Shown: positions 1-5,736 of the stretch, in pieces
How the letters are laid out: every line of letters begins with the position of its first letter
How positions within the stretch are numbered: the stretch's first letter is position 1
NCBI GenBank assembly: GCA_024645155.1
Contig: JAHEGF010000181.1
Location: 1-6,875 of the forward strand
Source of the DNA: Phyllobacteriaceae bacterium
GTDB taxonomy: Bacteria > Pseudomonadota > Alphaproteobacteria > Rhizobiales > Rhizobiaceae
DNA: 6,875 bases
Direction of reading: 5' to 3'
The notes under the pieces: generated by a model
What the model was told of the DNA's origin: nothing
The model's input: the letters and a program-made list of their open reading frames with translations, nothing else
Database searches by the model: none
Position numbers and translations under genes: made by a program

Positions 1-129
1 GATCCGGGAAAAGAACTGCATGACTGGCAGTTGTGGCGGGACCTATGGGAAGACGCGCGGACCCGTCTGGCGACGCAGCCCCATGTGAATATTCACCGCT
101 GGACTTCGGATGCACCCTATTGCGCATAA
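1..129 (+). CDS. C-terminal end of an unidentified protein (partial)
   Basis: An open frame runs from the window edge to a TAA at 127-129 and gives the last 42 residues of a protein whose start lies outside the window. The tail is rich in Trp, Asp, Arg and His (for example HDWQLWRDLWEDARTRL) and ends in DAPYCA. It looks like a genuine coding end: it is open from base 1, it has the codon style of the neighbours, and the next gene's ribosome binding site follows immediately, leaving 15 nt between stop and next start. I do not recognise the family from this short tail and assign no function. Its position suggests co-transcription with the UxaA-family dehydratase. Confidence 0.6.
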   Translation, partial: DPGKELHDWQLWRDLWEDARTRLATQPHVNIHRWTSDAPYCA

Positions 130-131
130 GC

Positions 132-136
132 AGGAG
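132..136 (+). promoter_or_regulatory. Shine-Dalgarno sequence of the UxaA-family gene
   Basis: AGGAG ends 8 nt before the ATG at 145 and lies just past the stop of the upstream gene. This supports the 145 start and co-translation from one message. Confidence 0.75.
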
Positions 137-144
137 AGACCTCA

Positions 145-1656
145 ATGGCAGAATTTGTTCGCCTTGACCGATCGGATAATGTCGTCACCGCGGTGCGTGC
201 GCTGGAGGCCGGGTCAGCGATAGAATCCGTGACGACAAACGGGTTGATTCCGCGTGGCCACAAGATAGCGACTGCACCCATAGCGCGCGGAGAAGACATT
301 CGGAAATATGCGCAGATCATCGGATATGCGTCGGCTGATATCGCGCCGGGCGATCATGTCCATACCCACAACACCGAATTCAGGAATACTGCCGGAACAT
401 ACGAGTTTTCCACCGATCTGCGACCGGTTGCCGAAATCCCGGTTTCAAAACGCGACACGTTCATGGGATTTCGCCGCAAGAACGGCAAGGTTGGAACACG
501 CAACTACATTGCCGTGCTGACTTCGGTGAACTGCTCGGCAACGGCTGCGCGCATGATCAGCTCGGCGTTCGGCCCCGAGGAGCTGGCTCCCTATCCCAAC
601 GTTGACGGGGTCGTTGCCTTCGTGCACGGAACCGGTTGCGGCATGGCAGGTTCCGGCGATGGTTTTGACGCCTTGCAACGGGTCATGTGGGGCTATGCGC
701 GCCATCCCAATCACGCCGGCGTCCTGATGGTCGGCCTGGGCTGTGAAATGAACCAGATAGACTGGCTGCTCGAAGCCCATGGCATCGAGAAGGGCCCGTT
801 GTTTCATGCCATGAACATCCAGGACGTTGCAGGCCTGCGCCGCACCATCGAACTGGGTATAGAAAAGGTGCGGGCAATGCTGCCGGAGGCAAACAAGGCC
901 ACGCGCGAGCCCTGTCCGGTGTCGGAACTGACGGTTGCGTTGCAGTGCGGCGGCTCGGATGCCTGGTCTGGTGTTACCGCCAATCCCGCGCTTGGCCACG
1001 CGTGCGATCTTCTGGTCGCACAGGGAGGCACCGGTGTGCTCGCGGAGACGCCTGAAATCTACGGCGCCGAACACCTGTTGACCCGCCGTGCGGCCAGCCG
1101 GCAGATCGGCGAGAGGCTCATCGGGCTGATCGAATGGTGGAAGGATTATACGGTGCGCAATCTCGGCTCGATGGACAACAACCCAACGCCGGGAAACAAG
1201 AAGGGCGGGTTGACCACGATCCTTGAAAAGTCGCTTGGTGCGGCAGCGAAGGGAGGCACCACACCGCTGAACGGCGTCTACAAATATGCTGACATGATAA
1301 CCTCAAGGGGCTTCGTCTTCATGGATTCGCCCGGTTACGATCCGGCGTCTGTGACCGGGCAGATCGCGTCGGGGTGCAATGTTGTCGTATTCACCACCGG
1401 CCGGGGTTCGGCATTCGGTTCCAAGCCCGCTCCCTGTATCAAGGTGGCGACCAACACGGAAATGTATCAGCGCATGACCGAAGACATGGACATCAATGCC
1501 GGCACCATGCTTTCCGATGGAGCCACACTTGAAGGGAAAGGCCGCGAGATTTACGACATGATCCTGAGGGTTGCGTCGGGGGAGCAATCGAAATCCGAGG
1601 CACAGGGCCTCGGTGACCATGAATTCGTTCCCTGGCAGATCGGGGCGACGATGTGA
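145..1656 (+). CDS. uxaA: UxaA-family altronate dehydratase (SAF domain fused to catalytic GD/AH domain)
   Basis: The 503-residue protein has the full two-part architecture of altronate/galactarate-type dehydratases. An N-terminal SAF domain (about residues 10-82) ends in the family signature DHVHTHN (70-76). A long catalytic region starts at RKNGKVGTRNYIAVL (111-125) and carries HGTGCGM (161-167), GLGCEMNQID (197-206), LQCGGSDAWSG (266-276), MDNNPTPGNKKGG (343-355), MDSPGYDP (393-400) and TTGRGSAFGS (417-426). Conserved Cys and His residues in these motifs suit the iron-dependent dehydration known for UxaA. The classical reaction is D-altronate to 2-keto-3-deoxy-D-gluconate in the cytoplasm. 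Length and motifs look intact. The family also contains dehydratases for other sugar acids, so altronate is the default guess and not proven. The gene follows the upstream gene by 15 nt. It ends next to a truncated minus-strand gene, so it may not belong to the same transcript as the phyH-led genes. Confidence 0.9.
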   Translation: MAEFVRLDRSDNVVTAVRALEAGSAIESVTTNGLIPRGHKIATAPIARGEDIRKYAQIIGYASADIAPGDHVHTHNTEFRNTAGTYEFSTDLRPVAEIPVSKRDTFMGFRRKNGKVGTRNYIAVLTSVNCSATAARMISSAFGPEELAPYPNVDGVVAFVHGTGCGMAGSGDGFDALQRVMWGYARHPNHAGVLMVGLGCEMNQIDWLLEAHGIEKGPLFHAMNIQDVAGLRRTIELGIEKVRAMLPEANKATREPCPVSELTVALQCGGSDAWSGVTANPALGHACDLLVAQGGTGVLAETPEIYGAEHLLTRRAASRQIGERLIGLIEWWKDYTVRNLGSMDNNPTPGNKKGGLTTILEKSLGAAAKGGTTPLNGVYKYADMITSRGFVFMDSPGYDPASVTGQIASGCNVVVFTTGRGSAFGSKPAPCIKVATNTEMYQRMTEDMDINAGTMLSDGATLEGKGREIYDMILRVASGEQSKSEAQGLGDHEFVPWQIGATM

Positions 1657-1670
1657 GCATGAGACCAGCG

Positions 1671-1817
1671 GCTTTCGGTAATATGGGCTCCGGCGGCACG
1701 CGGGCCGAAAAATGTTTCTCCAGGGCCGGTTTGCCCGTTCCCGTCTTCGAGCGTCACCCACAGGAGATTGGGATATTCGCCGAGACGAAGGGTGCGGATC
1801 GATTTGACGAGTGCCAT
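1671..1817 (-). pseudogene. 5' remnant of a mandelate racemase/muconate lactonizing enzyme (enolase superfamily) gene
   Basis: Read on the minus strand from ATG 1817-1815, the first ~49 residues match the N-terminal capping domain of MR/MLE-family dehydratases/racemases. After VKSIRTLRLGEYPNLLWV (4-21) come a typical acidic-Gly turn (EDGNGQTG), then GETFFGPRA (33-41) and AGAHITES (42-49). It keeps an apparent Shine-Dalgarno AAGGA at 1832-1828, 10 nt before the ATG. After about position 1671 the frame reads only antisense of the uxaA end and stops at 1551-1553. The rest of the capping domain and the whole catalytic barrel (normally some 350-400 residues in all) are absent. This is therefore a broken gene and cannot encode an active enzyme. 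The exact breakpoint, somewhere between about 1657 and 1672, needs alignment. The family call rests on recognising the motifs. The substrate of the ancestral enzyme is unknown; a sugar-acid dehydratase would suit the context. Confidence 0.72.
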
Positions 1818-1848
1818 CGCGGGTCATTCCTTGAAGATTGTCGTCCGG

Positions 1849-1878
1849 ATAATTGTTTGACTGAACGCGAAAGTTCAA
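1849..1878 (-). promoter_or_regulatory. Possible minus-strand promoter of the truncated MR/MLE gene
   Basis: On the minus strand TTGAAC (complement of 1873-1878) and AATTAT (complement of 1849-1854) are 18 nt apart. Each matches four of six bases of the sigma-70 consensus, and both lie upstream of the remnant's ATG at 1817. On the plus strand the same stretch contains GATAAT (1848-1853), a good -10 for phyH but without a convincing -35. These are weak matches read by eye and could be chance. Confidence 0.25.
1862..1877. promoter_or_regulatory. Inverted repeat, candidate operator upstream of phyH
   Basis: TGAAC-N6-GTTCA is a perfect 5-bp inverted repeat, 31 nt before the phyH ATG and between two divergently oriented starts (phyH and the truncated MR/MLE gene). 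It overlaps the -35-like element proposed for the minus strand, which is where a repressor could act on both. No regulator gene lies in the window and I do not match the site to a known operator. A repeat this short can arise by chance. Confidence 0.3.
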
Positions 1879-1908
1879 GCGCAAAGACCACTGTAGCGGA
1901 GCGCCGGC

Positions 1909-2817
1909 ATGAAACCGCTTGAGGCATTGGATACAAGGCAGGTCGCGTTCTATCGCGACACTGGCTATCTGCTGCTTGAAAACCGCGTTCCCATGGACAT
2001 CATTTTGGAAATACGCACCGAAATAGCCCGGTTCGTCGAGGAATCCCGGAGTCTGACGGAACCGAATGACCGGCTGGATCTGGAAGACAGCCACACGCCG
2101 GAAAATCCAAGGGTTCGCCGGATCAAGCTGCCGCATACGATCAGTGACGTGATGAAAAAGCTGCTTTATTCGGATCACATACTGGCTCCCGTGCGGGACC
2201 TGATCGGCGCCGATGTGCGGCTGCACACAACCAAACTCAACATGAAATCGGCCGGATATGGTGCAGCAATCGACTGGCACCAGGACTTCGCCTTTTATCC
2301 GCATACCAACAGCGACGTTCTGGCGGTGGGCGTTATCATTGACGACATGTCGGAAGAAAACGGCCCGCTGATGGTATTTCCCGGCTCACACAAGGGACCG
2401 ATCCACAACCACCACGCAAACGGGGTCTTTGCAGGTGCCATTGATCTGAAAGCGTCGGGGCTTGATGTCAACGACGCGGTGGCGCTGACCGGTCCGGCCG
2501 GTTCAATCTCGATACATCACGGGCACATCATCCATGGCTCGGCGCTCAATACATCCGGCCGCGACCGGCGCCTGCTTTTCTACGAAACGATGGCGGCAGA
2601 TGCCTTTCCGATCCAGGGTTCGACGACAAAATTCGATTCAATCGAGGATTACGACACGCGCATCCTGTGCGGGAAACCGACGCTCGAACCAAGGCTGGAG
2701 CCGGTACCGGTGCGCATTCCGCAACCGCAACCGGCGCTGAACCGTTCCATTTACGAAATCCAGAAGAACGCAGGATCGGCTAATCCGGCCGGCAAACCTG
2801 ACCCAGAAACCGGATAA
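1909..2817 (+). CDS. Phytanoyl-CoA dioxygenase (PhyH) family Fe(II)/2-oxoglutarate oxygenase
   Basis: This 302-residue cytoplasmic protein has the PhyH fold signature. An N-terminal helix region opens with FYRDTGYLLLEN (14-25). The metal motif HQD (His124, Asp126) follows IDW. The core strand region contains ENGPLMVFPGSHKGP (150-164). The distal metal ligand is His209 in HGHIIHGS, with Asn214, Ser216 and Arg220 in the NTSGRDRR stretch; Arg220 is 11 residues after His209, the spacing expected for the 2-oxoglutarate-binding Arg. All catalytic residues are therefore present. Family members use O2 and 2-oxoglutarate to hydroxylate, or by hydroxylation to cleave, diverse small molecules; phytanoyl-CoA itself is an unlikely substrate here. 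GGAG at 1898-1901, 7 nt before ATG 1909, supports the start. The gene heads the tight plus-strand run, 15 nt ahead of a dehydrogenase. The C-terminal ~40 residues are rich in Pro and Gln and fall outside the core fold. The substrate is unknown. Confidence 0.9.
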   Translation: MKPLEALDTRQVAFYRDTGYLLLENRVPMDIILEIRTEIARFVEESRSLTEPNDRLDLEDSHTPENPRVRRIKLPHTISDVMKKLLYSDHILAPVRDLIGADVRLHTTKLNMKSAGYGAAIDWHQDFAFYPHTNSDVLAVGVIIDDMSEENGPLMVFPGSHKGPIHNHHANGVFAGAIDLKASGLDVNDAVALTGPAGSISIHHGHIIHGSALNTSGRDRRLLFYETMAADAFPIQGSTTKFDSIEDYDTRILCGKPTLEPRLEPVPVRIPQPQPALNRSIYEIQKNAGSANPAGKPDPETG

Positions 2818-2832
2818 GAAGGAAACCTACAA

Positions 2833-3726
2833 ATGACAAAACCGGCAATCGGATTTATCGGCCTTGGCCTGATGGGTTCTGCGATGGTCCAGAGGCTTCT
2901 CGACCGCGGCTACGCGCTTACTGTGGTCGCCAACAGGTCCCGTGCAAACGTGGAAAAGGCGATCGCCCGCGGTGCCCGGGAAGTGAAGACTGCGCGGCAG
3001 GTTGCGGAGAATTCCGATGTCATCATGCTTTGCGTTGATACCTCGGCATCCGTCGAGGCCCGGATGTACGGGGACGACGGGGTTATTGCCGGCCTGAAAC
3101 CCGGAGCAACGGTTATAGATTTCGGCACCTCGCTGCCGGGATCGACACGCAGGATCGGCGAAGCTGTCGCCAAGAAAGGCGCCGCCTATCTCGATGCCCC
3201 GCTTGGCCGGACACCATCGCATGCCGCAGAGGGCAAGTTGAACATCATGTGTTCCGGTGACGAAACGGCATTCAAGGCTGTCCGCCCGGTCCTCGAGGAC
3301 GTTGGCGAGAACATTTTTCACCTCGGTGCGCTGGGTGCTGGACATACGATCAAGCTGCTCAACAATTTTTATGCGATGACCACGATGTCGGCGCTTGGCG
3401 AGGTGTTTGCGATGGCCGATCAGGCAGGGGTATCGCGCCAGTCCCTTTACGATGTCATGGCAGCCGGCCCGAACCGCTCGGGAATGATGGATTTCATGAA
3501 AGCCTATGCGATCGATGGCGATCCCGAGCAGCTTGCATTCTCCATTCGCAATGCCCGCAAGGACGTCACCTACTACGCCACGATGGTCGAGGAAAGCGGC
3601 GGCGCCTCGATCATGTCGGCGTCAACCAGGCTGGTGCTCGGACTTGCAACCAATGGCGGTCATGGAGATGAAATGGTGTCGCAACTGGTCGACTTCTTTT
3701 CCTCGCTTGCGCCGCGCAATGACTGA
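2833..3726 (+). CDS. Beta-hydroxyacid dehydrogenase (3-hydroxyisobutyrate dehydrogenase family), NADP-type fingerprint
   Basis: The protein has 297 residues, normal for the family. The Rossmann fingerprint GFIGLGLMGSAM (7-18) is at the N terminus. Asn34-Arg35-Ser36 at the end of the second strand is a combination typical of NADP(H)-using members, where an Asp marks NAD(H) use. The substrate loop is DAPLGRTPSHAAEGKL (121-136) instead of the common DAPVSGG type. The catalytic Lys174 sits in GAGHTIKLLNNF, with Asn177 and Asn178 as substrate-side residues. The all-alpha C-terminal domain follows. Such enzymes oxidise or reduce 3-hydroxy acids and semialdehydes (hydroxyisobutyrate, tartronate semialdehyde, threonate, sulfolactaldehyde) in the cytoplasm. 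The Gly-Arg-Thr loop also occurs in sulfolactaldehyde reductase YihU, but it is not exclusive to that enzyme. AAGGAA at 2819-2824 lies 8 nt before the ATG. The gene follows phyH by 15 nt, so the oxygenase product and this enzyme's substrate may be linked. Exact substrate not assigned. Confidence 0.9.
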   Translation: MTKPAIGFIGLGLMGSAMVQRLLDRGYALTVVANRSRANVEKAIARGAREVKTARQVAENSDVIMLCVDTSASVEARMYGDDGVIAGLKPGATVIDFGTSLPGSTRRIGEAVAKKGAAYLDAPLGRTPSHAAEGKLNIMCSGDETAFKAVRPVLEDVGENIFHLGALGAGHTIKLLNNFYAMTTMSALGEVFAMADQAGVSRQSLYDVMAAGPNRSGMMDFMKAYAIDGDPEQLAFSIRNARKDVTYYATMVEESGGASIMSASTRLVLGLATNGGHGDEMVSQLVDFFSSLAPRND

Positions 3727-3768
3727 CCGGTGTCGCGCCGGCGGGGATTGCTCCGGGGCTGAGAGTTA

Positions 3769-4698
3769 ATGGCGGGAACCGCGCCGCAACCAAACCAGAA
3801 CCGGCCGATGGCGGGCATCGCGCTGATGCTGTCAGCCTATTTCGTTTTCTCGTGCATCGACGTGAGCGCAAAATGGCTGTCGCTGGCCGGAATTGCCGCC
3901 ATGCAGCTGGCGTTCATGCGCTACTTCTGGCATTTCGTCATTTCCGCGGGCCTGATCGCCCGCGAGGGAATGGCGTTAAGCCGGTTCGGAGCGGACCGGA
4001 TGGCCCTGGTACTGATCCGCTCGGTAGCGCTGATGGGGTCGACTGTCTTCAACTTCATTGCCGTGCGCTACCTGCCGCTGACACTGACATCGACCATCCT
4101 TTTTTCGGCGCCGTTGATCATATGCGCGCTGTCGGGTCCGGTTTTGGGTGAACGCGTCGGAATCTGGCGCTGGCTTGCCGTGGTAACCGGTTTTTGCGGC
4201 GTGCTCATTGCCATCAGGCCCTTTGATGCGGGTTTTCATTGGGCTGTTTTTCTATCGCTTTGCGGCGCGTTCTGCTTTGCCGCCTATTCGTTGATCACAA
4301 GAAAACTGTCAGGCCTGGTGTCGGCTGGAACAATGCAGCTCTACAGCGGCCTGGTCGGATCCGTACTGCTTGCGCCGTTCGCGTTCATACAGTGGCAGAG
4401 CCCGGAAACGGGACTTAACTGGGCGCTGATGTTCGGGCTCGGTTTTTTCGGCTGGCTTGGCCACGAGATGCTGACCCGTGCGCACAGTTTTGCCCCGGCA
4501 AGTACCCTGTCGCCGTTTTCTCATGCATTCATCATCTATCTTGGTGTCTGGAGTTTCTTCGTATTCGGCACCCTGCCGGACAAGTGGACCGTGATCGGTG
4601 CGATCGTCATTTCGGCTTCGGGCCTTACGATCTGGCTGCGCGAGCGCCGGTTGGCACGGGCCGTTACCCATGGACCCGGCCGGGAGATCCACACATGA
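3769..4698 (+). CDS. EamA/DMT-superfamily permease (10 TM)
   Basis: A 309-residue inner-membrane protein with two EamA repeats, about residues 16-149 and 157-291. Hydrophobic segments fall near 14-36, 44-64, 79-99, 105-125, 133-150, 157-176, 187-207, 217-234, 246-267 and 273-291, giving ten helices. LGERV (126-130), a hallmark of the first repeat, is present, and the Arg-rich tail (RERRLAR, 291-297) suggests a cytoplasmic C terminus. The family exports or imports small metabolites such as amino acids, nucleotides and sugars; direction and substrate cannot be told from sequence. The ATG at 3769 has only a weak, close GAGAG (3761-3765) in front, so an in-frame ATG at 3808 (residue 14, just before the first helix) is a possible alternative. 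It is 42 nt after the first dehydrogenase. Its presence in the operon suggests transport of the pathway's substrate or of an intermediate. Confidence 0.9.
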   Translation: MAGTAPQPNQNRPMAGIALMLSAYFVFSCIDVSAKWLSLAGIAAMQLAFMRYFWHFVISAGLIAREGMALSRFGADRMALVLIRSVALMGSTVFNFIAVRYLPLTLTSTILFSAPLIICALSGPVLGERVGIWRWLAVVTGFCGVLIAIRPFDAGFHWAVFLSLCGAFCFAAYSLITRKLSGLVSAGTMQLYSGLVGSVLLAPFAFIQWQSPETGLNWALMFGLGFFGWLGHEMLTRAHSFAPASTLSPFSHAFIIYLGVWSFFVFGTLPDKWTVIGAIVISASGLTIWLRERRLARAVTHGPGREIHT

Positions 4699-4802
4699 CC
4701 GCAAGGAAATCTTTGCAGCCGGTGGTTCGGCCCTGCATAATGGGGATGGATACCAGTTCGTTTCGTCACGGGATCGAAAGGCCAGCGGCAGAACGGAATT
4801 AG
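4695..4802 (+). CDS. Possible small ORF (35 aa) overlapping the permease stop
   Basis: An ATG at 4695-4697 overlaps the permease TGA (4696-4698) in the ATGA arrangement typical of translational coupling. GGGAG (4682-4686) sits 8 nt before it, better placed than the permease's own signal. The reading frame encodes 35 residues, beginning MTARKSLQPVVRPC and ending in PAAERN before TAG at 4800-4802. It is basic, has no membrane segment or recognisable motif, and matches no family I know. It may be a real small protein, the decayed start of a lost gene, or chance. The stretch otherwise would be a 138-nt gap, the longest in this operon. Confidence 0.3.
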   Translation: MTARKSLQPVVRPCIMGMDTSSFRHGIERPAAERN

Positions 4803-4814
4803 CTTCGGCTGGCC
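4780..4814 (+). repeat. Inverted repeat / RNA hairpin upstream of the second dehydrogenase
   Basis: GGCCAGC (4780-4786) and GCTGGCC (4808-4814) are perfect 7-bp inverted arms with a 21-nt loop. Competing with this fold, AGC-TTCG-GCT (4801-4810) can make a small hairpin with the very stable C(UUCG)G tetraloop. The structure ends 9 nt before the Shine-Dalgarno sequence at 4824. No U-run follows, so it does not look like a Rho-independent terminator. It could stabilise or process the message between the cistrons; its function is unproven. Confidence 0.35.
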
Positions 4815-4823
4815 GGGAATATT

Positions 4824-4829
4824 GAGGAG
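4824..4829 (+). promoter_or_regulatory. Shine-Dalgarno sequence deciding the start at 4837
   Basis: GAGGAG lies 7 nt before ATG 4837. An in-frame TTG at 4822 would place the start codon on this ribosome binding site and add residues before the Rossmann strand, so 4837 is preferred. Confidence 0.8.
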
Positions 4830-4836
4830 ACACCAT

Positions 4837-5721
4837 ATGCGAGCTGGAGTGATCGGTCTTGGCGACATGGGCAGCGGCCTTGCAAAGAACCTTGTCGGGA
4901 ACGGTTTTGAAACCTGCGGTTTCGATGTCAGCGAAGCGCGGATGACGGCGTTTACCGAGATGGGCGGGATTGCTGGTACCAATGCCGCTGATGTCGGCCG
5001 CAACGCTGATGCGGTCTTCGTCATGGTGATGACCGGGCAGCAGGCAAAGTCGGTGATCCTTGGCGACGGTCTGGTGACGACACTTGATCCCGGATCGGCC
5101 GTCATCCTGTCAGCGACCATCAAGCCCTCGGAGGCGCGGGAAATCGGTGCAGCAATGGAAGGAAGCGGTATCCATCTGATCGACAGTCCGGTCAGCGGCG
5201 GTTTTCCCGGTGCGCAAGGCGGAACGCTGACGATGATGGCGGCAGGCGCCGCCGATGTGCTCGATATCTACCGGCCGGTCATGGAGGCGGTGTCGAAAAC
5301 GATTCACCGGGTTGGCAGCAGCGCCGGTGACGGCCAGACCGTCAAGGCCTGTCTGCAATCGGTGATCGGCTCGATATTTTCGGCCACTTTCGAGGCGGCT
5401 GCCCTTGCAGCGAAGGCCGGAGTTGCCGGGCAGGTGCTGTACGATGTTATCTCGACGTCGGGTGCGGGCTGCGGCGTGGCAAATACTGCTTTGGAAAACA
5501 TCATTGACCGCAAGTTCGAAGGGACCGGCAGCCATATCGCCACCATGCACAAGGACCTGACGATTTCGCTCGACATGGCTCGCGAACTGGGCGTGCCGCT
5601 GCATACGGCTTCGACTGCCATGCAGCTTTTCCACGCGGGAAAGACCAAGTATCCGAATGGCGACAACTGGATCGTGACGCGTGTCATCGAAGAAATTGTC
5701 GGGGCGGAGTTGCACCGCTGA
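4837..5721 (+). CDS. Beta-hydroxyacid dehydrogenase, L-threonate dehydrogenase-like, NAD-type fingerprint
   Basis: From ATG 4837 the protein has 294 residues. The Rossmann motif GVIGLGDMGSGLAKNL is at 4-19. The second strand ends in Phe29-Asp30, the acidic residue usual for NAD(H)-using family members. The canonical substrate loop DSPVSGG (116-122) continues to GAQGGTLTMMAAG. The presumed catalytic lysine is Lys170 in GDGQTVKACLQS. Here the usual Lys-x-x-Asn-Asn is replaced by Lys-x-x-Leu-Gln. The L-threonate dehydrogenase LtnD, as I recall it, has Lys-x-x-His-Gln, so this protein leans toward that branch and away from hydroxyisobutyrate dehydrogenase. A role in oxidising a C4 or similar hydroxy acid at C2 is plausible but not shown. 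It is 15 nt ahead of a sugar isomerase gene, and LtnD-type enzymes work next to hydroxypyruvate-isomerase-like proteins in known tetronate pathways. It is a paralogue of the enzyme at 2833-3726 in the same operon. Confidence 0.88.
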   Translation: MRAGVIGLGDMGSGLAKNLVGNGFETCGFDVSEARMTAFTEMGGIAGTNAADVGRNADAVFVMVMTGQQAKSVILGDGLVTTLDPGSAVILSATIKPSEAREIGAAMEGSGIHLIDSPVSGGFPGAQGGTLTMMAAGAADVLDIYRPVMEAVSKTIHRVGSSAGDGQTVKACLQSVIGSIFSATFEAAALAAKAGVAGQVLYDVISTSGAGCGVANTALENIIDRKFEGTGSHIATMHKDLTISLDMARELGVPLHTASTAMQLFHAGKTKYPNGDNWIVTRVIEEIVGAELHR

Positions 5722-5724
5722 CAG

Positions 5725-5730
5725 TGGAGG
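5725..5730 (+). promoter_or_regulatory. Shine-Dalgarno sequence of the isomerase gene
   Basis: TGGAGG ends 6 nt before ATG 5737 and follows the previous stop codon directly, which fixes the isomerase start. Confidence 0.75.
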
Positions 5731-5736
5731 ACCGCA

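Noticed and set aside
445..1074. Minus-strand 209-codon open frame inside uxaA
   Set aside because: It lies fully antisense to well-conserved uxaA motifs, has no family resemblance, and is the usual shadow frame of GC-rich coding DNA.
1653..1922. Plus-strand 89-codon frame between uxaA and phyH
   Set aside because: It starts with GTG inside the uxaA stop and reads antisense through the MR/MLE remnant. No ribosome binding site or family supports it.
1303..2304. Minus-strand 333-codon open frame across the uxaA end, the gap and the phyH start
   Set aside because: It crosses two real genes antisense and is in a different frame from the MR/MLE remnant; no domain is recognisable.
3755..3785. CTGAGAG followed by GAACC, reminiscent of a TPP riboswitch
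   Set aside because: The conserved GAACCTGATC-type block and the rest of the THI-box fold are missing, and the match runs into the permease coding sequence.
4822..4836. TTG start for the second dehydrogenase (299 aa version)
   Set aside because: It would put the start codon on the GAGGAG ribosome binding site. ATG 4837 fits the Rossmann N terminus and the spacing.
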